Source: Bacillus sp. Marseille-Q3570
GTDB lineage: Bacteria; Bacillota; Bacilli; Bacillales; Fictibacillaceae
Assembly: GCF_946151055.1 (NCBI RefSeq)
Contig: NZ_CAMGYZ010000025.1
Location: forward strand, 1-33,943
Reading direction: 5' to 3'
DNA length: 33,943 nucleotides
The translations under genes were made by a program, and so were the position numbers. The notes under the pieces were generated by a model. It had not been told where the DNA came from. It searched no databases and was given only the letters and a program-made list of their open reading frames with translations. Shown here one piece after another: positions 1-7,545 of this stretch (positions within the stretch are counted from its first letter, which is position 1; every line of letters starts with the position of its first letter).

Positions 1-81
1 GGTTTCCAACGACATGACCGTTTACGATTACGTATATTATTGCACCATCAATTTAAAGATTTAGAATTTCAAGTAGGTTAA
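1..81 (+). CDS. C-terminal end of a gene cut by the window edge
   Basis: An open frame runs from the first base to a TAA at 79-81 and gives 26 residues rich in Arg, Leu and His (RLRLRILLHH near the middle). The body of the gene lies outside the window, so no family can be named. It is followed by a long untranslated stretch and then the terminator-promoter element at 176-300, which would isolate it from the acetyltransferase gene downstream. The reading is tentative because only the tail is visible. Confidence 0.35.
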   Translation, partial: GFQRHDRLRLRILLHHQFKDLEFQVG

Positions 82-175
82 GGGATAGGAGCACGATCTC
101 CTACCCCAACAATTGACGTAGAACCTTATTTTTTTAGGTTGAAGCAAGCAGTCGCTTCTATAGAATTTCATATTC

Positions 176-300
176 CAATCTTCCGCAATAGGGAGCATAT
201 CTGTAATAAGATATGCTCTTTTATTAGGTAATTAATCATTGAGTTGGAACTGTTAATTTGAAATAATTGGTATACGATGGAATTTTAGTTGAAGGTTGCC
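176..300 (+). repeat. Composite terminator-promoter repeat, copy A
   Basis: Copy A of a dispersed element. It opens with a TCTTCC..AATA.GGGAGC block, followed by a hairpin (AGCATATCT / AGATATGCT, 193-217) and a short T-rich tail. Exactly 66 bases after the GGGAGC block comes TTTGAAATAATTGGTAT (257-273). The second half reads as a promoter: -35 TTGAGT at 239-244, a 17-base spacer, -10 AATAAT at 262-267, with a TG one base upstream (extended -10). It lies just upstream of the acetyltransferase gene at 319. Copies B (4382) and D (30861) keep the same order and spacing. Confidence 0.75.
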
Positions 301-318
301 AAAAAAGAAGGTGATAAA

Positions 319-918
319 ATGATTAACTATTTTGGAACACCGAAAATAGAAACCGAACGATTAATTCTTAGAAAGATGGAACTGTCTGATGCTCAAAAAG
401 TATTCGACCACTGGCTTTCGGACGAACGGGTATCAGACAATCGAGTAAATGCAGCACACAAGACTGTTTTAGAAACAATCGAGAGGATCTCAAAGATAGT
501 AAGTGATTATGCGAATGATGAATTTTGTTGGTGGGGTATTGAGCGAAGAATTGATGGTGTATTAATTGGTGAAATCGATTTGTATGACTTCGATAATATC
601 ACCGGAAACTGTGAGGTAAGTTATTCGATTGGATATGAATGGTGGAACCAGGGGTATGGGACGGAAGCGTTAAGGGCGGTTGTGGAATTCGGCTTCCGAC
701 ATATGAACATTCACAAGATCGCTGCAGCGCATAACATTGACAATCCGGCTTCTGGAAAAGTGATGGGTAAAGCTGGGATGGTTCAAGAAGGGATCATCAG
801 ACATATGATTCGCAACGCTAAGAATCAATACAAAGACTGTGCTGTTTATGGAATACTTCAAGAAGATTATAGAAAAACCATTGATAGGGCACAAAACTAT
901 ATTCTAACGTTGGTTTAG
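319..918 (+). CDS. GNAT acetyltransferase, RimJ/RimL type
   Basis: A 199-residue cytoplasmic N-acetyltransferase of the Acetyltransf_3 (RimJ/RimL-like) group, expected to move an acetyl group from acetyl-CoA to an amine, protein N-terminus or drug; the substrate cannot be read. The opening IETERLILRKM is typical of this group, and the acetyl-CoA loop is seen in WWNQGYGTEAL, followed by the HKIAAAHNIDNPASGKVMGKAGM segment in shorter pieces. I chose the ATG at 319 because GAAGGTG precedes it by a normal distance; an in-frame TTG at 289 lacks a ribosome site. The gene sits 14 bases ahead of a HAD phosphatase gene, so the two are probably cotranscribed from the promoter in repeat copy A. Confidence 0.9.
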   Translation: MINYFGTPKIETERLILRKMELSDAQKVFDHWLSDERVSDNRVNAAHKTVLETIERISKIVSDYANDEFCWWGIERRIDGVLIGEIDLYDFDNITGNCEVSYSIGYEWWNQGYGTEALRAVVEFGFRHMNIHKIAAAHNIDNPASGKVMGKAGMVQEGIIRHMIRNAKNQYKDCAVYGILQEDYRKTIDRAQNYILTLV

Positions 919-932
919 AGGTGAAATGACGT

Positions 933-1550
933 ATGGATAGTATAATTTTTGATTTAGATGGAACGATTTGGGATCCAATCGATACCGTTCTTAATGCATG
1001 GAATAGTTGTATCAGGAAACACAGTCAAATAAAGAAAGAACTAACACGCACCGATTTCGAAGGAACAATGGGACTGCAAATGCACGATATTAGTAAAAAG
1101 TTGTTTCCTTATTTAAGCGAGGATGCCCGCTTAAAGGTAATAACCGAGTGTTGTCTTACCGAACAAGGATATTTGAAAGTACAAGGAGGCAATCTTTATC
1201 CTAATGTAGAGGAAGTATTGAAGATACTATCGAATAAATACAAACTCTATATCGTAAGCAACTGTCAGGATGGATACATTGAATCTTTTTATGAGTTTCA
1301 TAAACTAGATAAATATTTTTTTGATTATGAAAATCCAGGAAGAACCGGACTTCCAAAAGGAGCTAATATTTGCTTAATTATTGAAAGGAATAACCTATCA
1401 AATCCCATTTATGTAGGGGACACAGAAGGCGATTTAAAAGCAGCTAGGTATGCTGGAATTCCTTTTGTCTATGCAAAGTATGGCTTTGGACAAGTTAGTG
1501 AACATGATGAGGTGATAGAAAAGTTTGATGACCTGTTAAAAAGATTCTAA
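933..1550 (+). CDS. HAD-superfamily hydrolase, phosphoglycolate-phosphatase-like
   Basis: A 205-residue haloacid-dehalogenase phosphatase. Motif I is FDLDGT, with the nucleophile Asp7 and acid/base Asp9; motif II is the Ser in YIVSN; the C-terminal YVGDTEGDLKAARYAGIP carries the motif IV aspartates. A helical cap lies between residues 15 and 90, as in the Gph/PgpB-like class with a C1 cap. Length fits the family. It starts at ATG 933 behind AGAGGTGA and follows the acetyltransferase by 14 bases. The substrate is probably a small phosphomonoester, but none can be named. A strong hairpin at 1711-1748 lies downstream. Confidence 0.88.
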   Translation: MDSIIFDLDGTIWDPIDTVLNAWNSCIRKHSQIKKELTRTDFEGTMGLQMHDISKKLFPYLSEDARLKVITECCLTEQGYLKVQGGNLYPNVEEVLKILSNKYKLYIVSNCQDGYIESFYEFHKLDKYFFDYENPGRTGLPKGANICLIIERNNLSNPIYVGDTEGDLKAARYAGIPFVYAKYGFGQVSEHDEVIEKFDDLLKRF

Positions 1551-1639
1551 GGAATTAGCTCATTTAGGAAAATTTAAAGTACATTTGCGATGATCCCGGT
1601 TTATATATTTTTTTGTACTTGATACATACCTGTTAATAA

Positions 1640-1752
1640 ACGTAAATATTCCAGAATCGGGGGCGTTAGTTAAAGATCTGCTTCAATATCTGATATCAAG
1701 TCTTCCATAATAGGGGGCGATAATCCAGGAAGGATTACGCCTCCTATTTGTT
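1640..1752 (+). terminator. Two GGGGGC-motif units; the second is a terminator-like hairpin
   Basis: Two copies of the dispersed 5' motif lie in this gap: TTCCAGAATCGGGGGCG near 1648-1665 and TCTTCCATAATAGGGGGCG at 1701-1719. The second continues into a hairpin whose arms are GGGGGCG-A-TAATCC and GGATTACGCCTCC (loop near 1727-1731), followed by a weak T-rich tail. It could end transcription of the HAD gene. The promoter half of the composite element is missing here. Confidence 0.6.
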
Positions 1753-1824
1753 TAATACATAGGAAATGCCATGTGATTTAAAACAAGACGAATTTTTACT
1801 ATTCCGGCGGGGGGAGGGTTTTTA

Positions 1825-2367
1825 ATGAAATATAATGTTCGCAATAAAACACTTATCACTGAAAGACTAGTACTAAGACTGTTTCAAAACTCTGATGCAG
1901 ATGCTGTTACAACCCTATGTAATAATTATAATATCTTTAAAAATACATTGTACCTGCCTTATCCCTACTCTAAAGAAGATGCTTTATCCTGGATTGAACA
2001 TCATCTTGATAATTTTAACGATAATAAATCATATGAATTTGCTATAACAGATAAGGGAAGTGGGAAGTTATATGGAGCTATAGCGCTTACCAATAACCAA
2101 AAGTTTAATAATGGCGAGATAGCCTATTGGATTGGTGAAGAATTTTGGGGAAATGGATATGCTACAGAGGCAGCGCAAGCCATAATACAATTTGCATTTG
2201 ATGAAAAGCAATACCATAAAATATTTGCTCGTTATTTTAATTCAAATCCAGCTTCGGGAAGAGTTATGCAAAAACTAGGTATGAAAGAAGAAGGAGTTTT
2301 AATTGACCATGTGAGGAAAGAAGATCATTATGTTGATCTTGTTTATTGTGGAATTATTAACTCATGA
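1825..2367 (+). CDS. GNAT acetyltransferase, RimJ/RimL type
   Basis: A 180-residue acetyltransferase related in architecture to the one at 319 but not a close copy. It begins with TERLVLRLF, and the acetyl-CoA binding segment is FWGNGYATEAAQAII, followed by the NPASGRVMQKLGM signature common to this group. The start is ATG 1825 behind a very purine-rich GGGGGGAGGG ribosome site. The product is cytoplasmic and no signal peptide is seen. It stands alone between repeat-rich gaps, so it has no operon context to suggest a substrate. Base composition is A+T-rich like its neighbours. Confidence 0.9.
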   Translation: MKYNVRNKTLITERLVLRLFQNSDADAVTTLCNNYNIFKNTLYLPYPYSKEDALSWIEHHLDNFNDNKSYEFAITDKGSGKLYGAIALTNNQKFNNGEIAYWIGEEFWGNGYATEAAQAIIQFAFDEKQYHKIFARYFNSNPASGRVMQKLGMKEEGVLIDHVRKEDHYVDLVYCGIINS

Positions 2368-2464
2368 GAGTTTTTAGTTGCTCCTGAAAAGGGGACTTAA
2401 TCTAAAAATGGTTACCACCACTTTTTGTGTAGGGAAGAAATAATGATTAGGAGAGGAAATAAAG

Positions 2465-2926
2465 GTGAATATAAGACTTGCTGAAGTAAAGGACATACCG
2501 CAATTAATAAGAATGAGGTGGGACTTTACAATTGAATATGATGAAAGTAAAAAGAACGCATCATTTGATGATTTTGAAATGGAATGCGAATCTTTTTTAG
2601 AGAATGCAATTAATAGTCAGCAATGGTTTATTTGGGTAGCTGAAGAAAATGGAAAAGTATTATCACATATTTACATAGAATTAATACGAAAGGTCCCTAG
2701 ACCCGGTAGAATAACATATCCATTTGCCTATATGACAAATGTTTATACAGTTCCAGAATTTCGAAGTAAGGGTATTGGAAGTAATCTACTCACTACAATA
2801 AATAATTGGATAAAGGAAAACAATTTTGAATTTATTATTGTATGCCCAAGTGATGAGTCTATTGATTACTATAAGAAAAATAATTATGTTCATTGTACGG
2901 AGCCTATGGAATATTTTCCTTCTTGA
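2465..2926 (+). CDS. GNAT acetyltransferase, classical Acetyltransf_1 type
   Basis: A 153-residue N-acetyltransferase. The family signature is the motif A sequence VPEFRSKGIGSNLL (RxxGxG, acetyl-CoA pyrophosphate loop), preceded by the beta-4 strand and followed by YYKKNNYVH near the C-terminus, the usual motif B end. The start is a GTG at 2465 with TAGGAGAGG upstream; no ATG fits. It is the third acetyltransferase in 2.6 kb and belongs to a different GNAT branch from the other two, so the group is not a tandem duplication. Substrate unknown. Confidence 0.88.
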   Translation: MNIRLAEVKDIPQLIRMRWDFTIEYDESKKNASFDDFEMECESFLENAINSQQWFIWVAEENGKVLSHIYIELIRKVPRPGRITYPFAYMTNVYTVPEFRSKGIGSNLLTTINNWIKENNFEFIIVCPSDESIDYYKKNNYVHCTEPMEYFPS

Positions 2927-2998
2927 AATATTGAGTGTCTTTATTCAAATTAAGAGGCCTTGTAGAAAAGTAAACAACTCAAGAGGTGAGTTTTATAC

Positions 2999-3525
2999 AT
3001 GAACAATGGTATTACTCTAATTGACCATGATCCTTCATGGTCGGATGAATTTATTAAACTAAAACATGTTATTGAATCTCACTTACAATCCCTGGTGTTA
3101 TCCATAGAACATATAGGGAGCACCTCAGTAAAAGGGTTAAGTGCAAAACCCATATTAGATATTGATGTTGTAAAACCAGATACTTATTTATTCCCACAAG
3201 TTAGTACAAAACTAAGAATGTGGGTTATTATCACGAAGGTAACCTGGGAATTGAAGGTAGAGAGGCTTTTGGAAGAGAAAATCGTCATGTCCCAAAGGAT
3301 GGAAGTGCTTCATTTTGAATGGATCATAACTTGTATGTATGTCCACAGGACAGTAAAGAACTTATGAGACACTTAGCTTTTCGTAATTACCTACGCCAAA
3401 ATTCAGAAGCAGCCTACACCTATGATGAGCTGAAAAAGAGATTAGCAAGCACCTCAAAAGACCGAGCTACATATACATCTGGAAAAAGTAAATTTATAGA
3501 AACTATATTAAAAGAAATCTTATGA
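2999..3525 (+). pseudogene. GrpB/UPF0157-family gene, inactivated
   Basis: The N-terminal part encodes the GrpB (UPF0157) nucleotidyltransferase-like signature: LIDHDPSWSDEF and IEHIGSTSVKGLSAKPILDIDVV. The frame then shifts near 3215-3225: the second frame continues with VGYYHEGNLGIEGREAFGRENRH, the expected GrpB middle. That frame is stopped by an in-frame TGA at 3316-3318 and resumes as MDHNLYVCPQDSKEL and the usual helical tail. One frameshift plus one nonsense codon in a single gene argues for real decay and not one sequencing slip. The start ATG 2999 follows AAGAGGTGAG. Confidence 0.85.
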
Positions 3526-3599
3526 TTTATTCCATAAAAGAGGTGCTTTTCTGCAGTATCACTATAGAAAAGTTCCTGTAAAAGCAAGGGGAGGTTTAT

Positions 3600-4360
3600 A
3601 TGAAATAAACAAAATACTCTTCAATCGCGGATAAGTATGATAATAATCAATATAGGATTCAAGAATTAGAGAAGGATTTTAACTTAGAAGAATATATAAA
3701 TCAACATAAAAAAAGTTCATATGAAGTACTGGACTTATCTTGTGGCACTGGTCTATACCTTGCGAAACAAATCCACTATTTAAGCATGTAAATATTGAGT
3801 GGAATGGCTTAGATGCTTCAAAGGATATGTTAAAGAAAGCTAGTGAGAAGGTTAGTAATGTAAATTTAGTGCATGGTTATGCTGATAATATACTATTTGA
3901 ATCTAACACATTTGACTACATATCAAACAACTATGCATTCCATCATTACGAAAACAAAGAACGTGCGTTAGATGAAATAGCTCGTGTTTTGAAAAATGAT
4001 GGAGTATATAAACTACATAATATCGCTATCCATAAAATGCCTGAATGGCGGGTTTGTCATTATTTTCCATCAGCCTATGAAGAAGATTTAAGTAGGTTTT
4101 GGGATGATGAATTAATCTACCAGGAACTCTTAAAAAGAGGATTTAAAGTCAATACAAGAATAGAATATCGAATGGAAGAGATATCAGTCGCTGATTATAT
4201 ACAATTTGCTCAAAACAGAGATATTTCTGTACTAACTTTAATAAGTGATATTAACTATGAGTATGGTTTGGAAAAAATGGAACATGATTTGCAATTAGAT
4301 CCCCATAAAACAATCACTAATGAGTTTGCAGAACTTTTTATTATCTCTAAAAAAATGTAG
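3600..4360 (+). pseudogene. Class I SAM-dependent methyltransferase gene, inactivated
   Basis: The original start is ATG 3600 behind AAGGGGAGG, but codon 3 is TAA (3606-3608). The same frame continues to the SAM-binding motif I, VLDLSCGTGLYLAK, then shifts near 3762-3772 and goes on in the next frame with WNGLDASKDML (motif II), NTFDYISNNYAFHH and RALDEIARVLKNDG, as in UbiE/Methyltransf_11 enzymes. The C-terminal region, about 100 residues, is intact. A later ATG or TTG could still make the C-terminal piece, but without motif I that would not bind SAM. Neighbouring GrpB is broken as well. Confidence 0.83.
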
Positions 4361-4381
4361 GTATCCTTACATATTTAGTTT

Positions 4382-4505
4382 TATTCCTGAATAGGGGGCA
4401 TATCTTGAGTAAGATATGTCTCTTTATTATGAAATTAGTGATTGAGTTAGATTTGATAGTTTGAAATAATTGGTATTGAACAAGATGGGCAGCATTATTG
4501 AAGAA
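4382..4505 (+). repeat. Composite terminator-promoter repeat, copy B
   Basis: Same design as the copy at 176. GGGGGC at 4394-4399 leads into a hairpin (GCATATCTT / AAGATATGT) with a CTCTTTATT tail. After 66 bases comes TTTGAAATAATTGGTAT (4460-4476). The promoter reading is -35 TTGAGT 4442-4447, 17-base spacer, -10 AATAAT 4465-4470 with extended TG. Similarity continues 3' of the promoter (AAGATGGGCAGCATTATTG). It lies 45 bases ahead of the small anchored protein gene at 4549. Confidence 0.78.
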
Positions 4506-4548
4506 GGATAATGTTTTTTATGTAGGATTATATTAGAGGAGGGATAAA

Positions 4549-4882
4549 ATGTCTAACGATAATTTTACAAAGGTATTACTTATTGGAATATTAGTTTGTA
4601 TGATTGTTATTGCATTTAAAATAAGTACAAAGGAGTATATTCAATCGCCTACACCAAATGTGGATGTGAATAATCAAGGTGGGAGGGTAGTTCAAATTGC
4701 TCCTAATAGAGTTGGGGTTATTGATACGGGTCATGGAAGTGGTTGGGAACAACTTGTTGTTTTTGAATATAATCCTGATACTAAAAACATTTGAAGCTGT
4801 CAGTTCATTGACTTATGAAGACATCTTTAACCATCCAAAAGAACATGGTATTCCAGTAAGAACTGATAAATATGGTAATTAG
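4549..4882 (+). pseudogene. Small membrane-anchored protein gene with a frameshift in an A run
   Basis: Starts at ATG 4549 behind GAGGAGGG. One N-terminal membrane segment (KVLLIGILVCMIVIAF, residues 8-23) is followed by an extracytoplasmic part with DTGHGSGWEQLVVFEYNPDTK. The frame ends at 4794, but removing one A from the AAAAA run at 4783-4787 joins it to a second open frame with TFEAVSSLTYEDIFNHPKEHG and a stop at 4880-4882, giving 110 residues. The joined protein looks natural, so this is a recent mutation or a sequencing error. The family is not recognised. Expression is probably driven by repeat copy B. Confidence 0.65.
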
Positions 4883-4965
4883 TCCTTATTAAACAAAAGG
4901 GGTAAATGTTGCTAGATCTATTACATTTTTAAAAGGGGGAAAGAGATATCATAAAAAAAACATTA

Positions 4966-5430
4966 ATGTTTATCATATTCGTTACAGTAATATGGTTCGC
5001 TTATAAGGGATTGAACTATTTATATATTAAGAAGACTTTTGTAAAACCTTATACAATTTCTAATGAAGTAATTCAAGATGCAATTCAAGATGAAAGTAAG
5101 AGTAAATACATATTAAGTAATAAAGAATGGGGATTATTGTCTGAGGAATCAGTATTTAGATTAACTAGAGAGCCAATTAACTGGACTGATTTTAAAGACT
5201 TTATCCAAACCTGTGATGGTCCCAACTCCTCATTATCATACAACGATGGGAAAGCTGCGTTCAAAGTCATGAAACAAGACTATAAAGATAATTATCGGAC
5301 AGTAGAGGTAACTTGCCACAAATACGCCGAAAGTAATGGAGATCATATAGGTTCAAAGACCATAACCTTAATAATGGAGAATATTGAGGGTTCATGGAAA
5401 GTCATAGGTAAAATCAGTTCGGGAAAATAA
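4966..5430 (+). CDS. Small membrane-anchored or exported protein, unknown
   Basis: About 154 residues from ATG 4966: an N-terminal hydrophobic segment (MFIIFVTVIWFAYKGLNYLY), then a hydrophilic domain with TCDGPNSSLSYNDGKAAFKVM and a final ENIEGSWKVIGKISSGK that looks like an immunoglobulin- or NTF2-type beta finish. ATG 4966 has no ribosome site. A GGGGGAAAG sits at 4935-4943, and the codons after it read ATC ATA AAA AAA ACA TTA ATG, so the natural start was probably an ATG at 4951 that is now ATA. Rare ATA initiation or loss of expression are both possible. No family recognised. Confidence 0.6.
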   Translation: MFIIFVTVIWFAYKGLNYLYIKKTFVKPYTISNEVIQDAIQDESKSKYILSNKEWGLLSEESVFRLTREPINWTDFKDFIQTCDGPNSSLSYNDGKAAFKVMKQDYKDNYRTVEVTCHKYAESNGDHIGSKTITLIMENIEGSWKVIGKISSGK

Positions 5431-5479
5431 AATTTTTGTTAAACATTTAAGCATGGTTGGTACAGGATCTAACTTTTTC

Positions 5480-5502
5480 AATCTTCAAGAATAGGGGGCT
5501 TT
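5480..5502 (+). repeat. Solo 5' motif of the composite repeat
   Basis: ATCTTCAAGAATAGGGGGCT at 5481-5500 matches the opening block of the composite element. No clear hairpin or promoter half follows. It lies between two convergent genes. Confidence 0.5.
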
Positions 5503-5527
5503 AATGGAATTATTTGTACACGACACT

Positions 5528-5917
5528 TTATTTATAATATTTAATTAAGAATTTTAAAATCCAAAGAGCAAGTAAAACCCATATTAAAATAAAGATAACA
5601 CCAACGAACCAATTCTTAGGTTTACCGTTCCTTCCGATATCAACAGCTTTTGCTCTATTTTCTTCTATGATGTAGGTAGGGATTAACTTTAGGGCTAAAG
5701 AGATTCCAAGAGGGACTAAAATTAAATCATCTAGATAACCTAAGAGAGGTATGAAATCAGGGATCAAGTCAATTGGGCTAAAAGCATAGGCTACCACACA
5801 TAATGTAAAAACCTTAGCAAACCAAGGCGTACGATTATCCTTATAGGATAAATAAAGAACAAACAAATTTTGCTTCAATTTATAAGCGTAACTTTTTAAT
5901 TTCCTAATAGTATCCAC
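5528..5917 (-). CDS. YkvA family (DUF1232) membrane protein
   Basis: A 129-residue protein with the DUF1232 signature AYAFSPIDLIPDFIPLLGYLDDL (split here as SPIDLIPDFIP and LLGYLDDL), which forms a membrane-inserted helical hairpin in the YkvA family. A second hydrophobic segment, WFVGVIFILIWVLLALWIL, lies near the C-terminus. The biochemical role of the family is not established. The start is a GTG at 5917 placed six bases after GGAGGT; there is no better ATG. It is a single gene on the minus strand among plus-strand accessory genes, and its own terminator is not obvious. Confidence 0.88.
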   Translation of the reverse strand: MDTIRKLKSYAYKLKQNLFVLYLSYKDNRTPWFAKVFTLCVVAYAFSPIDLIPDFIPLLGYLDDLILVPLGISLALKLIPTYIIEENRAKAVDIGRNGKPKNWFVGVIFILIWVLLALWILKFLIKYYK

Positions 5918-6417
5918 TTTACTACCTCCAATACGTAATTATTATAGTTTAGAAGGTTAAGATGGTAAATGGAAACTGTTATGAAATTCTATGAGGAAGT
6001 TTATAAAATTTAATATCGAATCTTCCAGAAAAGGGGATTAATTAAACACTGGTCTTAAAATAGGGGGATCCACTTGAAGAAGCCGTAAAATATTTTCCTA
6101 GTTCTAATATTGATAAAGAATAGAAGATATAGATGACGCAATAGAGGAAACCATAGTACCAATTCTTCAAGAGAATTCAAAGGAAACTAATAATTAAATA
6201 CTCTTCAAGAATAGGAGGCAATTCTGTAGCAAAGAATTGCGCTCTTTCTTAATGTTAAGGGCTATTTTAATGGAGTACAGGGCAGGAATATTTTGTGGGG
6301 AAGTCGAAGTTCTTTTATCGAAATAACTACGGTATCGAATTTTTGAAACTATTTGAACATGAAGATAATTATGAAGATGATCAGATGATAAATTTATACT
6401 CATAAGGAGATAAAACT
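5918..6417. other. 500-bp gap with repeat motifs and gene remnants
   Basis: Holds TCTTCCAGAAAAGGGGAT (6020-6037) and AATAGGGGGATC (6059-6070), both related to the dispersed 5' motif, and two decayed coding pieces. One runs from 6073 to 6197: LEEAVKYFPSSNIDKE then a stop, with a second frame carrying DDAIEETIVPILQENSKE. The other runs from 6270 to 6405: MEYRAGIFCGEVEVLLSK then a stop, with a second frame carrying NNYGIEFLKLFEHEDN. Neither fragment is recognised. A hairpin at 6219-6240 separates them. Confidence 0.5.
6203..6250 (+). repeat. Solo hairpin half of the composite repeat
   Basis: TCTTCAAGAATAGGAGGC followed by GCAATTCT (6219-6226) and AGAATTGC (6233-6240) and then GCTCTTTCTT. The layout is the same as in the full copies, but the stem sequence is different and still pairs perfectly. 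A near twin with GCAATTCT / AGAGTTGT lies at 31896-31930. Confidence 0.65.
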
Positions 6418-6873
6418 ATGGTAAAAAACAAATTACTAAGAATGGACAATGTCGGCATCGTCGTAGAATCGCTTGATGACGCAATCTCTTTCTTCGAGGA
6501 GATTGGCTTGAACCTCGAAGGGCGAGCCACTGTCGAAGGTGAATGGGCTGGTCGCGTAACCGGACTGGGTTCTCAGTGCGTAGAGATTGCTATGATGGTT
6601 ACCCCGGATGGCCACAGCCGAATTGAACTTTCGCGATTTCTCACCCCACCTACTATATCAGATCACCGGACTGCTCCTGTAAACGCCCTCGGTTATCTAC
6701 GCGTCATGTTCACTGTTGAAGACATTGACGAAATAGTATCCAGACTCACCAAATATGGTGCTCAGCTCGTTGGCGAAGTGGTTCAGTACGAGGACTCGTA
6801 TCGGCTCTGCTACATTCGTGGACCCGAAGGACTTCTAATCGGTTTGGCGGAACAACTCGGTACAAATAAGTAA
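6418..6873 (+). CDS. VOC (glyoxalase/bleomycin-resistance) family protein
   Basis: A 151-residue vicinal-oxygen-chelate protein with two beta-alpha-beta-beta-beta modules. The first begins MDNVGIVVESLDDAISFFEEIGL; the second runs from LGYLRVMFTVEDIDEIVSRL to RGPEGLLIGLAEQLG. Metal ligand positions are suggested by the conserved His/Glu spots (IELSRF, the C-terminal IGLAEQ), but no substrate can be given; glyoxalase, dioxygenase and resistance proteins share this fold. The start is ATG 6418 behind AAGGAGA. The gene is visibly richer in G+C than those on either side, which suggests a separate origin. Confidence 0.88.
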   Translation: MVKNKLLRMDNVGIVVESLDDAISFFEEIGLNLEGRATVEGEWAGRVTGLGSQCVEIAMMVTPDGHSRIELSRFLTPPTISDHRTAPVNALGYLRVMFTVEDIDEIVSRLTKYGAQLVGEVVQYEDSYRLCYIRGPEGLLIGLAEQLGTNK

Positions 6874-6935
6874 GTGACGTTTTATAAAAAGCCGTTACTA
6901 AAATCCTGAAATATACATCACTGAAGTTCTGGTGT

Positions 6936-6985
6936 TGATAATTTGAAATAATTGGAACTGAGAGAGAGGCATCTTTGTTGAATAA
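6936..6985 (+). repeat. Promoter half of the composite repeat, degenerate
   Basis: GATAATTTGAAATAATTGG at 6937-6955 matches the 3' block of the element, and the following GAGAGAGGCATCTTTGTTGAA resembles the sequence after copies B and D. No hairpin half and only a poor -35 are present. It lies about 100 bases upstream of the membrane protein at 7057. Confidence 0.5.
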
Positions 6986-7056
6986 AACAGTTCGACTAAC
7001 GGTGTAAAATTTAATGAGGCTCATGCTAAAACAATTATCAACCAGGAGGTAAAGTT

Positions 7057-7326
7057 ATGAATAAAAGTAAGATCTATACGCTTTTATCTATCTCAACTTT
7101 TGGCCTTACGTTATTGCTTATCGTGTTGTATGTTAATGGCATCGACCCTGGAAGAGATGAATACTTTATCCCGCTAGTGATTATTGGCATCATCACAACC
7201 ATTTACTCCATACCGAAGATCGATAATACTATAATCAGAAAGACGTTATTCGGTATCGTGATTACCAGTTTTATTTTACTGTTTTTAGCGATGGCTGTTT
7301 TTTCTTCCTTAATACATAAAACCTAA
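7057..7326 (+). CDS. Small integral membrane protein, unknown
   Basis: 89 residues with three predicted membrane segments: YTLLSISTFGLTLLLIVLYV (about 7-26), YFIPLVIIGIITTIYSI (about 37-53) and LFGIVITSFILLFLAMAVF (about 64-82). No charged or catalytic motif stands out. The start ATG 7057 has an excellent AGGAGGT seven bases upstream. A strong intrinsic terminator follows directly, so it is a single-gene unit. Family not recognised. Confidence 0.75.
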   Translation: MNKSKIYTLLSISTFGLTLLLIVLYVNGIDPGRDEYFIPLVIIGIITTIYSIPKIDNTIIRKTLFGIVITSFILLFLAMAVFSSLIHKT

Positions 7327-7336
7327 TAACCTATGA

Positions 7337-7366
7337 GACACCATCCCGAAAGGATGGTGTCTTTTT
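7337..7366 (+). terminator. Intrinsic terminator
   Basis: GACACCATCC and GGATGGTGTC pair perfectly (10 bp) around a CGAAA loop, followed by TTTTT. It closes the membrane protein gene at 7057. Confidence 0.9.
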
Positions 7367-7545
7367 ACATATATAGGTGGTTCTATGGACTTAAGAAAAA
7401 GTTGCCCACCTCTTTAGGGCTTTATTGCCAGTTTTAGAAACTTCTAGTGTAAACGAACTAACTATCTGAATTTTAAAGGTTTCTTATTGAAAAAAGTCGA
7501 AAAACTGTGTAGTTAATCGTCATTCGGATAAAAGAAAAGGAGAGG

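Noticed and set aside
1825-2926. Acetyltransferases as a tandem duplication
   Set aside because: The genes at 319, 1825 and 2465 differ too much, and the third belongs to another GNAT branch.
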